48,190 nt of DNA from contig CADDZC010000024.1 of NCBI GenBank assembly GCA_902812365.1, forward strand, positions 1 to 48,190, read 5' to 3'. The stretch is from Acidobacteriota bacterium. GTDB lineage: Bacteria > Acidobacteriota > Terriglobia > UBA7540. Made by a program: the position numbers and the translations under genes. Below the pieces are notes generated by a model that ran no database searches, was not told where the DNA came from, and worked only from the letters and a program-made list of their open reading frames with translations. Position 1 is the first letter of the stretch, and every line of letters starts with the position of its first letter. Positions 8,795 through 17,600 of this stretch are shown here, one piece after another.

Positions 8795-10044
8795 GGGCGA
8801 CCGTCGCGGCTGTGCGGGCGCCAATCACTTTGGTGCGAGGTTCGCTGTCTTCGAAGCCGGGCAGGCGGGTATGGCGGCGGATCCACTAGGCGCACTAGTT
8901 CCGAGGCTGGAATCAACTGGATGTCGTGCCGCTCCAACGCAGGCAGAAAGCGGGCGAGGGCTTCAATGGTGGTGAGGTGCGGATGGCCGATCGCTAGCGC
9001 CGCCCCTTCCTGGCGGATCACCCGGCAGAATCGCTCCAGTTGGCCCAGGGTATAGGCCACCGTCTCAGTGTCATCAATGAAGACCGCGCGGTAAAATGAA
9101 GGCACCCCTACAGCTCGCGCCTGGCGGAGCGCCACCGTACGGGGAGTGGTGCGACTGTCAATAAAATAAAGATGGCGCCGGACCAGCGTTTGCATCACCT
9201 CTCGCATCAGCTCGGGATCGGTTGTGGCACGTGATCCCATGTGGTTGTTCACTCCGCCCGCGTACGGAACCGAGGCGAGATCGACGTCGATGAGGCGAGT
9301 CACTTCAGCGGGCGTCATACCGACCCGAATCAACCGTGGGTCGACAGGCGTTGACAAAGGCCTCTCCGGCTCCATCGGCAAGTGGAGCATCACGGCGCGG
9401 CCCTGCCGATGCGCCTGCTCGGCCGTCTCAATCGAGTAACGAAGTCCAGGCAAAACTGAAAGCGTGATAGGAAACGGGAGTGCCAGGAGCCTCCGAGCAA
9501 CGTCGAGGTTAGCTCCGAGATCGTCAATCACAATCGCGGCTCTTAGAATGCGAGGCACTTCGCGGAAGCGCCAATGGGCGAATGGCTCAGAGCCCTTCCA
9601 AAGTGACACTTCCAAGACGCAACGGGCTTCGCTCGGTGGCGACCGCCGAACCGTGAGCTGCAGGCCGTCTTCCCTAGCTTGCCGCTCGATTGTACTGAGC
9701 ACCCGCTCAATGACCGGCTCCTGCACCAGAACTTCGGTAAAATATCCTGGCGGTGTCCGGCAAACGAGTGAGGACGGGCCTTTCAGCCACAGGGCGGCTC
9801 CCCCGACGCGCGCCATAAGGCGGCCGTAACGACCAACAACTTGGCGGATATTCTCAGGCGAGGTAGCGGTTCCGGTGGGAGCAAGCCAGCGGCGCGGCCT
9901 TCGATGTAATCCGCGCCCCGGCCGATACACTAACAGCAGAACAAATGTCGCAGCGACCGCAATGATACCGGCAGCGACCGCGATCCTCTCTGATCTGCCG
10001 TATCGCCGCCCGGAGTGACTTCTGGACTTTCTCGACTGTGCCAC
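8791..10044 (-). CDS. Divergent polysaccharide deacetylase (YibQ-type)
   Basis: A 417-residue protein with a basic N-terminus, one membrane anchor at about 21-42, a linker region, and a divergent polysaccharide deacetylase domain from about residue 165. Typical motifs are AAIVIDDLG, SVLPGLRYS, MLHLPMEP, GGVNNHMGSRAT, LYFIDSRT and AIGHPH. The domain is a relative of NodB carbohydrate deacetylases and is expected to sit in the periplasm; its substrate is unknown. It lies 87 bases downstream of the S41-type gene on the same strand, a pairing seen often (CtpA and YibQ-like), which suggests a shared role in cell-wall turnover. The C-terminal 25 residues are rich in Arg and Pro. Its stop overlaps the ispF stop. 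Confidence 0.88.
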   Translation of the reverse strand: MAQSRKSRSHSGRRYGRSERIAVAAGIIAVAATFVLLLVYRPGRGLHRRPRRWLAPTGTATSPENIRQVVGRYGRLMARVGGAALWLKGPSSLVCRTPPGYFTEVLVQEPVIERVLSTIERQAREDGLQLTVRRSPPSEARCVLEVSLWKGSEPFAHWRFREVPRILRAAIVIDDLGANLDVARRLLALPFPITLSVLPGLRYSIETAEQAHRQGRAVMLHLPMEPERPLSTPVDPRLIRVGMTPAEVTRLIDVDLASVPYAGGVNNHMGSRATTDPELMREVMQTLVRRHLYFIDSRTTPRTVALRQARAVGVPSFYRAVFIDDTETVAYTLGQLERFCRVIRQEGAALAIGHPHLTTIEALARFLPALERHDIQLIPASELVRLVDPPPYPPARLRRQRTSHQSDWRPHSRDGRP

Positions 10045-10131
10045 CGACCGAAGATGTCTTCAGCCCCACCGCTCTGGCACGGAATATTCGGGGAATTCAG
10101 CTTGGTCGCAAACCATCGCCAGTTTCGCGTT

Positions 10132-11424
10132 TCAAGCCGCCTTGGCTGGGGCGGATTTCTGTTTGAGAATGTCAATCGCCTTCTGCAAAGTCTGATCGTT
10201 CTTACCTCCAAACTGATCTGGCGATAATTCCTCCTCAAGCCCAGCCTCATCCTCGCCGTTCGACACAACAATGTTTGGGGTGACACCGTTATCCTGGATG
10301 GCCTTGCCATCCGGCCCATAATATTTGGCGATCGAGAGCAACAAAGCGGAGCCGTCACCCACGGGGATCAGCTTTTGCACGACGCCGACGCCGAAGCTGG
10401 GCGTACCCACGACATCACCGCGCTTGTCACCAAGAACCGCATCCGCGATCAACTCAGCCGGCCCGGCGGTAGAGCGATTGATAAGAACAGCCAGAGGCAA
10501 CCGGCACACCTGCGCCCAGGGCTTCGCCGTAATGTCCTGGCGCGGGCTTCGCTGGCCGTAAGTATAAGCGATCAAACCCTTATCAATGAACAGGCTCGCG
10601 GTTTTAACAGCTTCATCCACTCGGCCACCAGCGCAATTCCGCAAATCCAGCACCATTTTCGTCGCACCCTGGGCGGAAAGCTCTTTGAGCTTGGTCGCCA
10701 CCAGTGATGCCGTACCCGGATCAAAACTCTCAACCCGAATGTAGCCCGTACTGCTACCCTGCATCTTGGCCACTACAAGAGGGTCCTTCAGCACCTCGCG
10801 AATCAGTACGCTTCGCTGAGGTTCACCCCGAGCTTCACGCACCACCCAGACCGTTACCGGCGTACCGGGTGCGCCGTGGAGCATGCGTTGCAATTGAATA
10901 ACTGAAAGTTCGCGTGTAGGGGAGTCGTCGATGCGGTCGATCAAGTCTCCGGGTTTGATACCGGCTTTGTCGGCAGGGCTCCCCGGGAGCACGGACACCA
11001 CCGGCGAATATCCGTACCGTTTCGAAAGAAATAGACCCACGCCCGCCGGACCCGGATCCGGGTGTTGCAGATATTCCTGATACTCCTGAGGCGACAAGTA
11101 GGTGCTGTAAGGATCAAGGGCTTCGAGGAGTCCCCGGATAGCGCCGTCGGTGACTTTCTGGAGGTTCGGTTCCGTCACATAATCGCTATTAATCCTCGAA
11201 AGTACTTCGCTGTACACCCCGAGATCCCGGTATGTTTCATCGTTGCGGGTGGGATCAGTCTTGCCCAGCAGGCCACCGACAAGAATATAAAACACGATCA
11301 CACACGAAGCCGTGATGAGTACCAGACGCAGTCGACTGCTCATGCTTGTTCTCACTTTGCTTACCCGCCCCATTAAATCGGGCGCCGTTGGTGCTCTATC
11401 CACCGGAGTCCGCCGCGCAAACAT
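10132..11424 (-). CDS. S41 (C-terminal processing protease) family protein lacking the catalytic Ser and Lys
   Basis: The 430-residue protein has the CtpA architecture: N-terminal anchor at about 32-53, a helical region with VTDGAIRGLLEALDPYSTYLSP, a PDZ domain at about 122-205 (VLPGSPADKAGIKPGDLI) and the S41 core (GYIRVESF, MVLDLRNCAGG, PLAVLINRSTAGPAEL). The start at 11424 has GGGGGAGG seven bases upstream. In active CtpA enzymes the nucleophile is the first Ser of TASASE and the general base is the Lys of YGKG, 25 residues later. Here these positions read STAGPAE and FGVG, that is G321 and V346, exactly 25 apart. Both catalytic residues therefore seem to be gone, so the protein is probably a scaffold or binding protein. 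It is transcribed with the downstream deacetylase gene. Confidence 0.88.
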   Translation of the reverse strand: MFARRTPVDRAPTAPDLMGRVSKVRTSMSSRLRLVLITASCVIVFYILVGGLLGKTDPTRNDETYRDLGVYSEVLSRINSDYVTEPNLQKVTDGAIRGLLEALDPYSTYLSPQEYQEYLQHPDPGPAGVGLFLSKRYGYSPVVSVLPGSPADKAGIKPGDLIDRIDDSPTRELSVIQLQRMLHGAPGTPVTVWVVREARGEPQRSVLIREVLKDPLVVAKMQGSSTGYIRVESFDPGTASLVATKLKELSAQGATKMVLDLRNCAGGRVDEAVKTASLFIDKGLIAYTYGQRSPRQDITAKPWAQVCRLPLAVLINRSTAGPAELIADAVLGDKRGDVVGTPSFGVGVVQKLIPVGDGSALLLSIAKYYGPDGKAIQDNGVTPNIVVSNGEDEAGLEEELSPDQFGGKNDQTLQKAIDILKQKSAPAKAA

Positions 11425-11485
11425 AATTTCGCCTCCCCCAGTATACCATCCGGGGAAGCCCTCGTCGTCAATTTCTTGGCAGGTG

Positions 11486-11641
11486 TCAAGCCCGTTTCTT
11501 TCGCTCTCGGGAGGCGCCGATCTTGGGAAGCCGCAGTGTACTGGGCAGCGAAGCCCCGGCGCGCCGGGCGCGGAGCTCGGATTTCAGCAGGTCCAACTTT
11601 CGGGTCGTACGCTTGCCCAGTTTTTGATTGAGGAAGCGCAT
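11486..11641 (-). CDS. Small, very basic ORF of unknown function
   Basis: A 51-codon frame between the RDD gene and the S41-type gene, on the same strand as both. The product is strongly basic, with many Arg and Lys, starting MRFLNQKLGKRTTRKLDLLK and ending in RERKKRA. The run from residue 1 to 27 could form one amphipathic helix. An in-frame stop lies just upstream, and the ribosome site is poor (AGAAAG). I do not recognise it; it is not ribosomal protein S21. It may be a real small gene or chance coding in an otherwise empty 250-base gap. Confidence 0.3.
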   Translation of the reverse strand: MRFLNQKLGKRTTRKLDLLKSELRARRAGASLPSTLRLPKIGASRERKKRA

Positions 11642-11675
11642 CGCTTTCTATGCCGCGGGCTCTTGTCAGCCACCA

Positions 11676-12884
11676 TCAGCGTTCACGGACCGAGATCAGG
11701 TAGGTTCCAGATATGCGGTCGTGCCAACCGAAACCATCACTATCCATGAGCGCCCATACAAACCCCAACATGAGTGCCCCGGCTGACACTACATAGCCAG
11801 TGGCGCGCCAGAGCGACTCCGATACAGTGGGGAGCTCTCCACCAACATTGCGGATTGCTAGCCCCCTCCACGCTTCACCCGGCGTTTGAAATGTAAAGAT
11901 GCTGAATAGCGCAAAATAGACAAAGACCAGGAAGCTCGAGACGAACAATAGCACGACGAGGTCCAGAGTCTGACGTTTGAAACTGCCACCCGCCTTCAGA
12001 AAGATCAGCACGAAGATGGCGCCGGCGGCGAGCAGAGCTGAACAGTCGGCGAGACCCGCCTTGAGGCGCTCGTCAAACGGAGCAACCGGCAACACCCGCG
12101 GCTCAGCAGCAACCTCCTGATCCAGTGACGGAGAGAATAACTTGGCCCGCGCACCGGCGGAGTTAAGGCCTTCGTCGCAAGATGTGAGTGCCCAGTCCGC
12201 TGCTCGGCCGCTGGGCTCCTTTCCAGCAGTGGGATCATGCCGCTGCCAAGGAACCGAATCCAACCTCGCGTCACACGGCGTTACAGAAGTGTGGAGCGAC
12301 AAAGAGCCTGTCGCCCCTTCAGCTACCTCGACACGTCCGCTCTCACCAGATGGAAAGGGAAGTGAGTCGTCAAACTCAAATTCCAAGCTCAGGCCTGCAT
12401 GGTGCTCGCCACCCATACCCGCTCGACGTCGCCGAAACTCCGTCAAACGGCTGGCTAGGTTATCCGCCCGAACTTGCGCATCTGGTTCTGCCGGGTGAGG
12501 CCTGACGGGCAACTCGGCCTCCGAACTTGCCGTAGGCAACCAAAACTCGGCAAAGTCAGATTTCGTCGGTACCGTCTCGGCTGCTGCACGCTGATGCGTC
12601 ACAGGTAATCGAGAGTTAACAGACCGCCCAGTTGACAAGCCGCCTGACGCCGCTACAGCTGTTGCCGCCGTGACTCGGCCGTTGCCTCCCGCCGAAAGGT
12701 TCGATGGAACTGCGTCGGAAACATTCTCGAGCGGTCGATCTGTGCTCGCCTCTGTTGTGAGTGAGCGACCGCACCTCTTGCATCGCCCCATTCCTGGGAA
12801 GCTAACAAAACCACACTTGGGACACTTCACAAGCTGACCGGTAACCTCCCGTGAAGCTTCGCATCCCTCTCCCGCTTGCATCAT
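11676..12884 (-). CDS. RDD-family membrane protein with N-terminal zinc ribbon
   Basis: A 402-residue protein with three parts. Residues 21-38 are a zinc ribbon (C21, C24, C35, C38 in CPKC...CKRC). Residues 45-265 are low-complexity, polar and probably disordered. The C-terminal 130 residues form an RDD domain with three to four membrane helices (LLAAGAIFVLIFL, VVLLFVSSFLVFVYFALF, VVSAGALMLGFVWALM), TPGEAWRGLAIR between them, and WHDRISGTYLI at the end. The first arginine of the usual RDD motif is not obvious. RDD proteins are membrane proteins of mostly unknown function, some acting in ion transport. The start could be the ATG at 12884 or 12881. It is divergent from lptD, with only 53 bases between the two starts. 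Confidence 0.8.
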   Translation of the reverse strand: MMQAGEGCEASREVTGQLVKCPKCGFVSFPGMGRCKRCGRSLTTEASTDRPLENVSDAVPSNLSAGGNGRVTAATAVAASGGLSTGRSVNSRLPVTHQRAAAETVPTKSDFAEFWLPTASSEAELPVRPHPAEPDAQVRADNLASRLTEFRRRRAGMGGEHHAGLSLEFEFDDSLPFPSGESGRVEVAEGATGSLSLHTSVTPCDARLDSVPWQRHDPTAGKEPSGRAADWALTSCDEGLNSAGARAKLFSPSLDQEVAAEPRVLPVAPFDERLKAGLADCSALLAAGAIFVLIFLKAGGSFKRQTLDLVVLLFVSSFLVFVYFALFSIFTFQTPGEAWRGLAIRNVGGELPTVSESLWRATGYVVSAGALMLGFVWALMDSDGFGWHDRISGTYLISVRER

Positions 12885-12923
12885 AGCAAAAGCGCAGATG
12901 AAAGCAAAGGAGGTTCGAGTAAA

Positions 12924-12944
12924 ATGAGGTTTTATTCATGTTGA
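12924..12944 (+). promoter_or_regulatory. Six-codon leader ORF overlapping the lptD start
   Basis: A near-perfect Shine-Dalgarno (AAAGGAGG, 12906-12913) stands ten bases before ATG at 12924. That ATG opens a frame of only six codons ending in TGA at 12942-12944, seven bases into lptD (ATG at 12938). The lptD start itself has no ribosome site of its own. Ribosomes would load at the leader and restart at lptD, a coupling arrangement. It is seen in sequence; the regulatory role is inference. Confidence 0.4.
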
Positions 12945-15442
12945 GACCGTGGAAGCCGACGATTGATTTCCGGAGAGCTGGCCGTATTTGGGCCCTATGC
13001 TGGGCTCTCGCCACGGTTCCTTGCGTAATCGTAGGTGCCAGTGTTTTGCCCTCCAACGCATGCGCTCGTGCCCGGCCCTCGCGCTCGCCCGCGAGGGATT
13101 CTCTATCGCTCATCGCCTGGCCCAAGGTTCGCGAGGAACCGGTGGCTGCACTTTTGGCAACGGAACCTGGCGATCCTGGGAATGTTGTAACAATCCGTGC
13201 CGATTCGCAACAGAAAATCAAAGGCCTATATCGATTGGCCGGTCATGTTCACATCAGCTATCGAGATCTCGAAGCCACCGCTGACACGGCGACTTATGAT
13301 GAGACGACCGGCGAGGTAGAGGCACTGGGCCACATTGTCGTACGCGACTCCCAAGCTTATCTTGAGGCCGAGCAGGCCGACTACAACATGATCAGCGGGA
13401 AGGGCCAGTTCGAGTACGTAAGCGGTTACTTCCACTCGCCCACTCGGTCTGCCGCCCACACCTTTGTCAGTGAAAACCCTTTTTACATCCGAGCGCGGGA
13501 ACTGAAGCGGCTGGATGAGAACCGTTACCTTCTGCGGGACGCCAGCATTACAACGTGTGAACATCCAGATGACGGTTGGTCGCTTCGTGTCCGCCGGGCT
13601 CGATTGGACGTAGACGACAGGGTTGTTAGCTACGGCGACGTCTTCCACCTGTGGCGCATCCCCCTATTCTACGCGCCGGTGCTTATCCACTCCGTCGCCC
13701 CAAGGCCGCGCCGGTCGGGATTTCTGCTGCCGAGCGTAGGGAATTCCTCTCAGAAGGGCGCTATCGTCGGCGAGGGATTCTATTGGGCCATCAACCCGAG
13801 CGCTGATCTGCTACTGGGTGTGGAGAACTTCAGCAAGCGAGGAATCGCCCGCACGGCCCGATTTCGCGCTCGCCCCAATGGCACGAGCGACCTCACCGTG
13901 GACTACTTTGGCCTTACTGATCGCGGCGTCAACACGCTGGTTCCGGTGAACCCGTCGGCTGTGATCCCAGCGGCGACTGCATCCTTGGTGCCGGGCCATC
14001 TGAAGGTGTCCGGCAACAGCGTGCGTGCTGTGGGCAAAGCTGACGATCTAGGTCGTGGTTTCCGCGGCGTACTCGATGTCGATTACGTGAACAACCTCGC
14101 CTTCCGGCTGACCTTCACCGATAACTTTACGCAAGCCGTCAATTCTGAAGCCCACCAGACAGGTTTCGCCACCAAGAACTTCGGCGCATACAGCCTTAAC
14201 TTTTACGCCTCTCGATACCAGGACTTTCTTTCTTCCCAACAGGTTCCGGGCAACTCCATCATTATTGAGAAGATGCCGAGCGTGGATTTTTCAGGGATGG
14301 AAGATCAGATCAGGCACTCGCCATTCTTCTTTTCGTTCGATGGTTCGGCCAGCGGAGTCGCCCGCGCTCAATCAGGCCTGGACACGAACCTCGCCGAGCG
14401 CTTGGATTTTGCTCCTCAAATCACCCTGCGCTCGAGGCCGCTTGGCGGCTTCTATATCACCCCGTCACTAGCAGTGGAGCTGACTCATTACGGCACTAGT
14501 CTCAATTCGCAACATACCCCGGTTACACGGGTGCTCGGAGACTTGTCTGTTGATTTGCGGCCTCCCTCACTCGAAAGGGTTTTTCCTAAAAGCCTTTACA
14601 ATCGTCGCATTAAGCACGTCGTCGAATCAGATATTCAATACCATCTGGTACGAGCCCCTGATCCGGAGGACATCTCCAGCATTGTGAGGTTCGACGAAAT
14701 GGACGTTCTGACGGAGACTAATGAGATCGAGTATTCGCTGACCAATACGCTTCTTGCCCGCTCCGACACGCCCGAGGACCGCCACGGTGAAACGCTGAAG
14801 CCTCAGGCGCGCGAAATCCTCTCGTTGCGTCTATCCCAGAAGTACTATTTTGATCCCACGTTTGGCGGTGCCCTGCGTCCCGGTTTCAATGTCTTTGAAC
14901 CCACTCTCTCGCTGACCGGCTTCGCGTTTGCCAACGGGCGCAGGCTCTCTCCGCTAATCTCGGTTCTGAAGATCGGTCCCTCTTCAAACTATGACACGGA
15001 GCTTCGCGCCGATTTTAGCCCCAATGGAGCCGGGGTCCTTAACGTGGGCGTTTCCTCCAGCATGCGACACGGTTCTACTAGCCTGTCGGTGACCGATTTC
15101 TTTGTCAATCACACGGCTTCCTTACCTGAACAGCTCGCCTCGATCTCGGCGGTCACCAACCTGCCCTCGTTCAACTTGCTGAGGGCGATTTTGAGTTATG
15201 GGAACCCAACCCGTAGAGGATTCAGCGGGCAGTTCGGTATTGATTACAACATTGCTCAGGAAATTGCCAACCAAGTTGTAGGTCAGGTCGGTTACAATTT
15301 TTCGTGCCTTGGATTTGACATCGGCTATCGGCGCTTTGCTCTCGGACCGCTGCGCAGTGAGAACCAGTACCGCCTTGAGCTTTCCCTTTCGAACGTGGGA
15401 TCATTTGGAAACCTGAGGTCGCGCGAACGGTTATTCCGGTAG
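12938..15442 (+). CDS. lptD: LPS-assembly protein LptD (OstA/Imp)
   Basis: Outer-membrane barrel that inserts lipopolysaccharide into the outer leaflet, working with LptE. The 834-residue protein has an N-terminal hydrophobic segment (about 17-36) that serves as signal sequence, an OstA/LptA-like beta-jellyroll at about 84-190 (VTIRADSQQKIKGLYRLAGHV, ATADTATYDETTGEVEALGHI), then the LptD barrel domain with the hallmark IPLFYAPVLIHSV and RRSGFLLPSVGNSSQKG near 240-275. The C-terminus has alternating strands typical of a barrel. The conserved cysteines of the proteobacterial disulfide switch are not obvious. This gene is the best evidence for a diderm organism. No lptE is adjacent. Translation may depend on the overlapping six-codon leader at 12924. 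Confidence 0.9.
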   Translation: MLRPWKPTIDFRRAGRIWALCWALATVPCVIVGASVLPSNACARARPSRSPARDSLSLIAWPKVREEPVAALLATEPGDPGNVVTIRADSQQKIKGLYRLAGHVHISYRDLEATADTATYDETTGEVEALGHIVVRDSQAYLEAEQADYNMISGKGQFEYVSGYFHSPTRSAAHTFVSENPFYIRARELKRLDENRYLLRDASITTCEHPDDGWSLRVRRARLDVDDRVVSYGDVFHLWRIPLFYAPVLIHSVAPRPRRSGFLLPSVGNSSQKGAIVGEGFYWAINPSADLLLGVENFSKRGIARTARFRARPNGTSDLTVDYFGLTDRGVNTLVPVNPSAVIPAATASLVPGHLKVSGNSVRAVGKADDLGRGFRGVLDVDYVNNLAFRLTFTDNFTQAVNSEAHQTGFATKNFGAYSLNFYASRYQDFLSSQQVPGNSIIIEKMPSVDFSGMEDQIRHSPFFFSFDGSASGVARAQSGLDTNLAERLDFAPQITLRSRPLGGFYITPSLAVELTHYGTSLNSQHTPVTRVLGDLSVDLRPPSLERVFPKSLYNRRIKHVVESDIQYHLVRAPDPEDISSIVRFDEMDVLTETNEIEYSLTNTLLARSDTPEDRHGETLKPQAREILSLRLSQKYYFDPTFGGALRPGFNVFEPTLSLTGFAFANGRRLSPLISVLKIGPSSNYDTELRADFSPNGAGVLNVGVSSSMRHGSTSLSVTDFFVNHTASLPEQLASISAVTNLPSFNLLRAILSYGNPTRRGFSGQFGIDYNIAQEIANQVVGQVGYNFSCLGFDIGYRRFALGPLRSENQYRLELSLSNVGSFGNLRSRERLFR

Positions 15443-15707
15443 CGAAACGTTTTGTGCGGCCGCGTCAAGGCCCGAACCCGGAGCGGAGATGACCTATCAA
15501 CGAGCGGTCAGATGGGGCGTAGTGGCAAGCATCCCGCACTATGCGAATCTATATCGAGTACAGTCAGTTTCGCGTCCGAACGTGAGTAACAATCTAGTTG
15601 TATATCTCAGCACCCTCACGCGTTAAATGGTAGATTGTTCAACACGATGGATTTACAGATTGCGTCGTGAAAAGATAGAATTTGTGAGACTTCACCGAGG
15701 TGACGTG

Positions 15708-16145
15708 ATGAAGAATGTTCTTTCCCTAACCATCGGAGCGACCTGTATGGCGGTTCTAAGTTGGGCTGCGCAAAGACCGGATAAACCAGCGGCGAGCGAA
15801 CGAACGGAACGAGGTCGGTATTTGGTGGACCAAGTCGCCAAGTGCAGTGAGTGCCACACGCCGCGCACGGCAGATGGTGAAGAAGACCTTTCCCGCTATT
15901 TAGAAGGGGCGCCGGTCTGGTTTACCCCTAACTTTCAAGCCCCACAAAACTGGGCATTTCGAGCGCCGGCACTTGCCGGGCTTCCCGGTTTCACCGATGC
16001 GGATATGACAAATATTCTCGAGAAGGGGTTAACGCCACAGGGCGATCCGATACGGCCGCCGATGCACGTTTACCACATGAATCACGACGACGCCGTGGCA
16101 GTTGTAGCCTATTTGCGGTCGCTGCGAGCCGGTCCGAGCGAATAA
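15708..16145 (+). CDS. Small secreted c-type cytochrome
   Basis: A 145-residue protein with a signal peptide at 1-21 (cleavage likely after SWAAQ), one haem c site CSECH (C46, C49, H50), and a probable axial ligand M119 in PPMHVYHMNHDDA. The closing YLRSL helix is typical of class I cytochromes. GRYLVDQVAKCSECHTPR resembles the cytochrome subunits of membrane-bound dehydrogenases, so it probably carries electrons in the periplasm. The ATG at 15708 has CCGAGGTGA upstream; in-frame codons back to 15627 code for nothing signal-like. No dehydrogenase partner lies beside it. The upstream 265 bases hold no clear gene, only a 45-codon frame at 15489-15626. Confidence 0.87.
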   Translation: MKNVLSLTIGATCMAVLSWAAQRPDKPAASERTERGRYLVDQVAKCSECHTPRTADGEEDLSRYLEGAPVWFTPNFQAPQNWAFRAPALAGLPGFTDADMTNILEKGLTPQGDPIRPPMHVYHMNHDDAVAVVAYLRSLRAGPSE

Positions 16146-16364
16146 GCCAGAAATTCGAATCGCGCCCTCGACTGTGCGTTCACAGGCACCACCGTCAGAA
16201 ACCGGTTCGCTTTTGTGACGGACCTCGGCCTCTTCGAGCAGATTAGATGCCACTTCCTGACATGCGGGCAGCAGCCAGGAAGTGTCCGGACCCGAGGGCC
16301 CGCGGACAATGAGGCGATCGAAGAGGAATTCGGCCAACTCTTGTTCTGTAAAACTTCGGGCCAT
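16029..16364 (-). CDS. Small hypothetical protein overlapping the cytochrome gene
   Basis: A 111-codon frame whose ATG at 16364 has one of the best ribosome sites in the window (AAGGAGG, about six bases upstream). The first 80 residues (MARSFTEQELAEFLFDRLIV...) look like a normal soluble protein with an N-terminal helix. The last 37 codons run antisense through the end of the cytochrome gene, a convergent overlap of 117 bases, and read like antisense sequence. The real protein may be shorter, if a frameshift removed its stop. I do not recognise a family. Confidence 0.45.
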   Translation of the reverse strand: MARSFTEQELAEFLFDRLIVRGPSGPDTSWLLPACQEVASNLLEEAEVRHKSEPVSDGGACERTVEGAIRISGLFARTGSQRPQIGYNCHGVVVIHVVNVHRRPYRIALWR

Positions 16365-16495
16365 CGAGTTCCTCCTTCCTCCAAGCGCAGGTAAAATCAT
16401 CCTGGTTTGAAAAGCTGGCCCATGATACCGCTTAACGGGTGAGGTAACGAGTCGCCTCGAAGCGTGGGACGGACTCGAGATAGAATTCAAAATCT

Positions 16496-16768
16496 ATGGA
16501 TGAGCGGGACTTTTTCGACGAAACGCAGACGGTCAAGCCGGCGCGGCTGAACTGTGATAAGTGTCATCAAGTCGACACCTACGAAGTGCGTTGGATTGTC
16601 CGCACCAAGAAAAAAGTGCTGCCGAGTTCAGCCGGCGACGCTGACCGCGCACAGTTCGCCAAGGCGCGCTCCTATATGACGCGCATTGATGACTTCATGC
16701 AGTGCACGAATCCTCGGTGCCGAAAGCGTTTCGAGATTTCCGGGTTGCAATCGGTCGTGTTTCTGTAA
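16496..16768 (+). CDS. Small CxxC-pair protein, unknown function
   Basis: A 90-residue soluble protein. C20 and C23 (CDKC) pair with C70 and C75 (CTNPRC) across a basic middle segment, a pattern that fits one zinc site. The middle (VRWIVRTKKKVLPSS) is strongly basic, so nucleic-acid binding is possible but not shown. The start is an ATG at 16496 and lies 131 bases from the divergent small gene at 16364. I do not recognise the family. Confidence 0.6.
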   Translation: MDERDFFDETQTVKPARLNCDKCHQVDTYEVRWIVRTKKKVLPSSAGDADRAQFAKARSYMTRIDDFMQCTNPRCRKRFEISGLQSVVFL

Positions 16769-16820
16769 TGCAATCTTGCCGCAATTCAGGCACACCGGAG
16801 ATAGCCAACAAGACGGACGA

Positions 16821-17600
16821 TCAGAGCCCCGGCCCAGGCTCGCGGGGCGAGGCCAACGGACCAGCGGGTTGCTCGGACGGCGGCTCAACTTCGTCGCGAT
16901 AGAAGCTGAGGGGTTGTGCAAGCTGCAACTCGAAATTGGTGCCGACAGGCAGCATAATATCTTTGCCTCGCGTCGCCAGCACCCAGACCAGTCCACCCAA
17001 CGCTCCGGCGGCGCTGCCGATCCCGAGTCCTTTGCCGACGCTATGCGTGCCGACGCCGGCGATGGTACCGATTTCGGCTCCTGTAATTGTCGTTTCTGCC
17101 ACTCTCCCGGCATCGTCCGCCTTCGACGACTCGCCCTCCACTTTCGATTCTTTGCGCTGGAAGCCTTCCTTGCCGTTGCCCGCAAAGCCTGACAGCGTAG
17201 CGCGCAGGGGGCGCGTCGTACCGTTAGGAAGCGTGACGTTGATGAAGCGGATGCCGAGCTGAGCCCTTCCCTTCACGCGGCCGGGGCGTACGACCTGCGT
17301 AATCTCACCCTTGACCCAGCTTCCAGCAGGAATCACGATGCGATTGTTCACAGTAATCGGGTAAATGGTGTCACAATAGACGGCCTGACCCACATAGGCT
17401 GTCCGTGAAGTAACGGCGTTGCGAAGCTCGAGCGGTATGGTCGTATTCGCCGGCACAACGATTTGGTTGCTTGACGCACCCACCGCGCCGGGCGCTTCCG
17501 CTATCCCCTCAGAGCTTACTGGGGGTGAGTTTTGGCCGAGCGTCCGGGGCAGCGCTACGGCCGACATAAATATTACCAACCACCAAAATCGAATCAGCAT
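16821..17600 (-). CDS. Secreted glycine-zipper protein, unknown function
   Basis: A 259-residue protein with a signal peptide (about 1-22), a short linker, a beta-rich domain at about 46-135 (VPANTTIPLELRNAV, RIVIPAGSWVKGEI), a charged insert, and a glycine-zipper hydrophobic hairpin near 175-215 (GAEIGTIAG, GIGSAAGALGGL) followed by LPVGTNFELQLAQPL. The same domain order recurs in the C-terminal half of the lipoprotein at 38042-39076, so the two are paralogues over this region. The start has AAGGAGGGATCGCCT before the ATG. Probable envelope location. The function is unknown. Confidence 0.75.
   Translation of the reverse strand: MLIRFWWLVIFMSAVALPRTLGQNSPPVSSEGIAEAPGAVGASSNQIVVPANTTIPLELRNAVTSRTAYVGQAVYCDTIYPITVNNRIVIPAGSWVKGEITQVVRPGRVKGRAQLGIRFINVTLPNGTTRPLRATLSGFAGNGKEGFQRKESKVEGESSKADDAGRVAETTITGAEIGTIAGVGTHSVGKGLGIGSAAGALGGLVWVLATRGKDIMLPVGTNFELQLAQPLSFYRDEVEPPSEQPAGPLASPREPGPGL

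Noticed and set aside
10132-11424. S318 as an alternative catalytic serine
   Set aside because: It is three residues before the position matching the CtpA nucleophile, and the distance to the lysine position (28) does not fit the usual 25.
15489-15626. 45-codon frame before the cytochrome gene
   Set aside because: It has a fair ribosome site, but no recognisable content; kept only as a note in the cytochrome entry.
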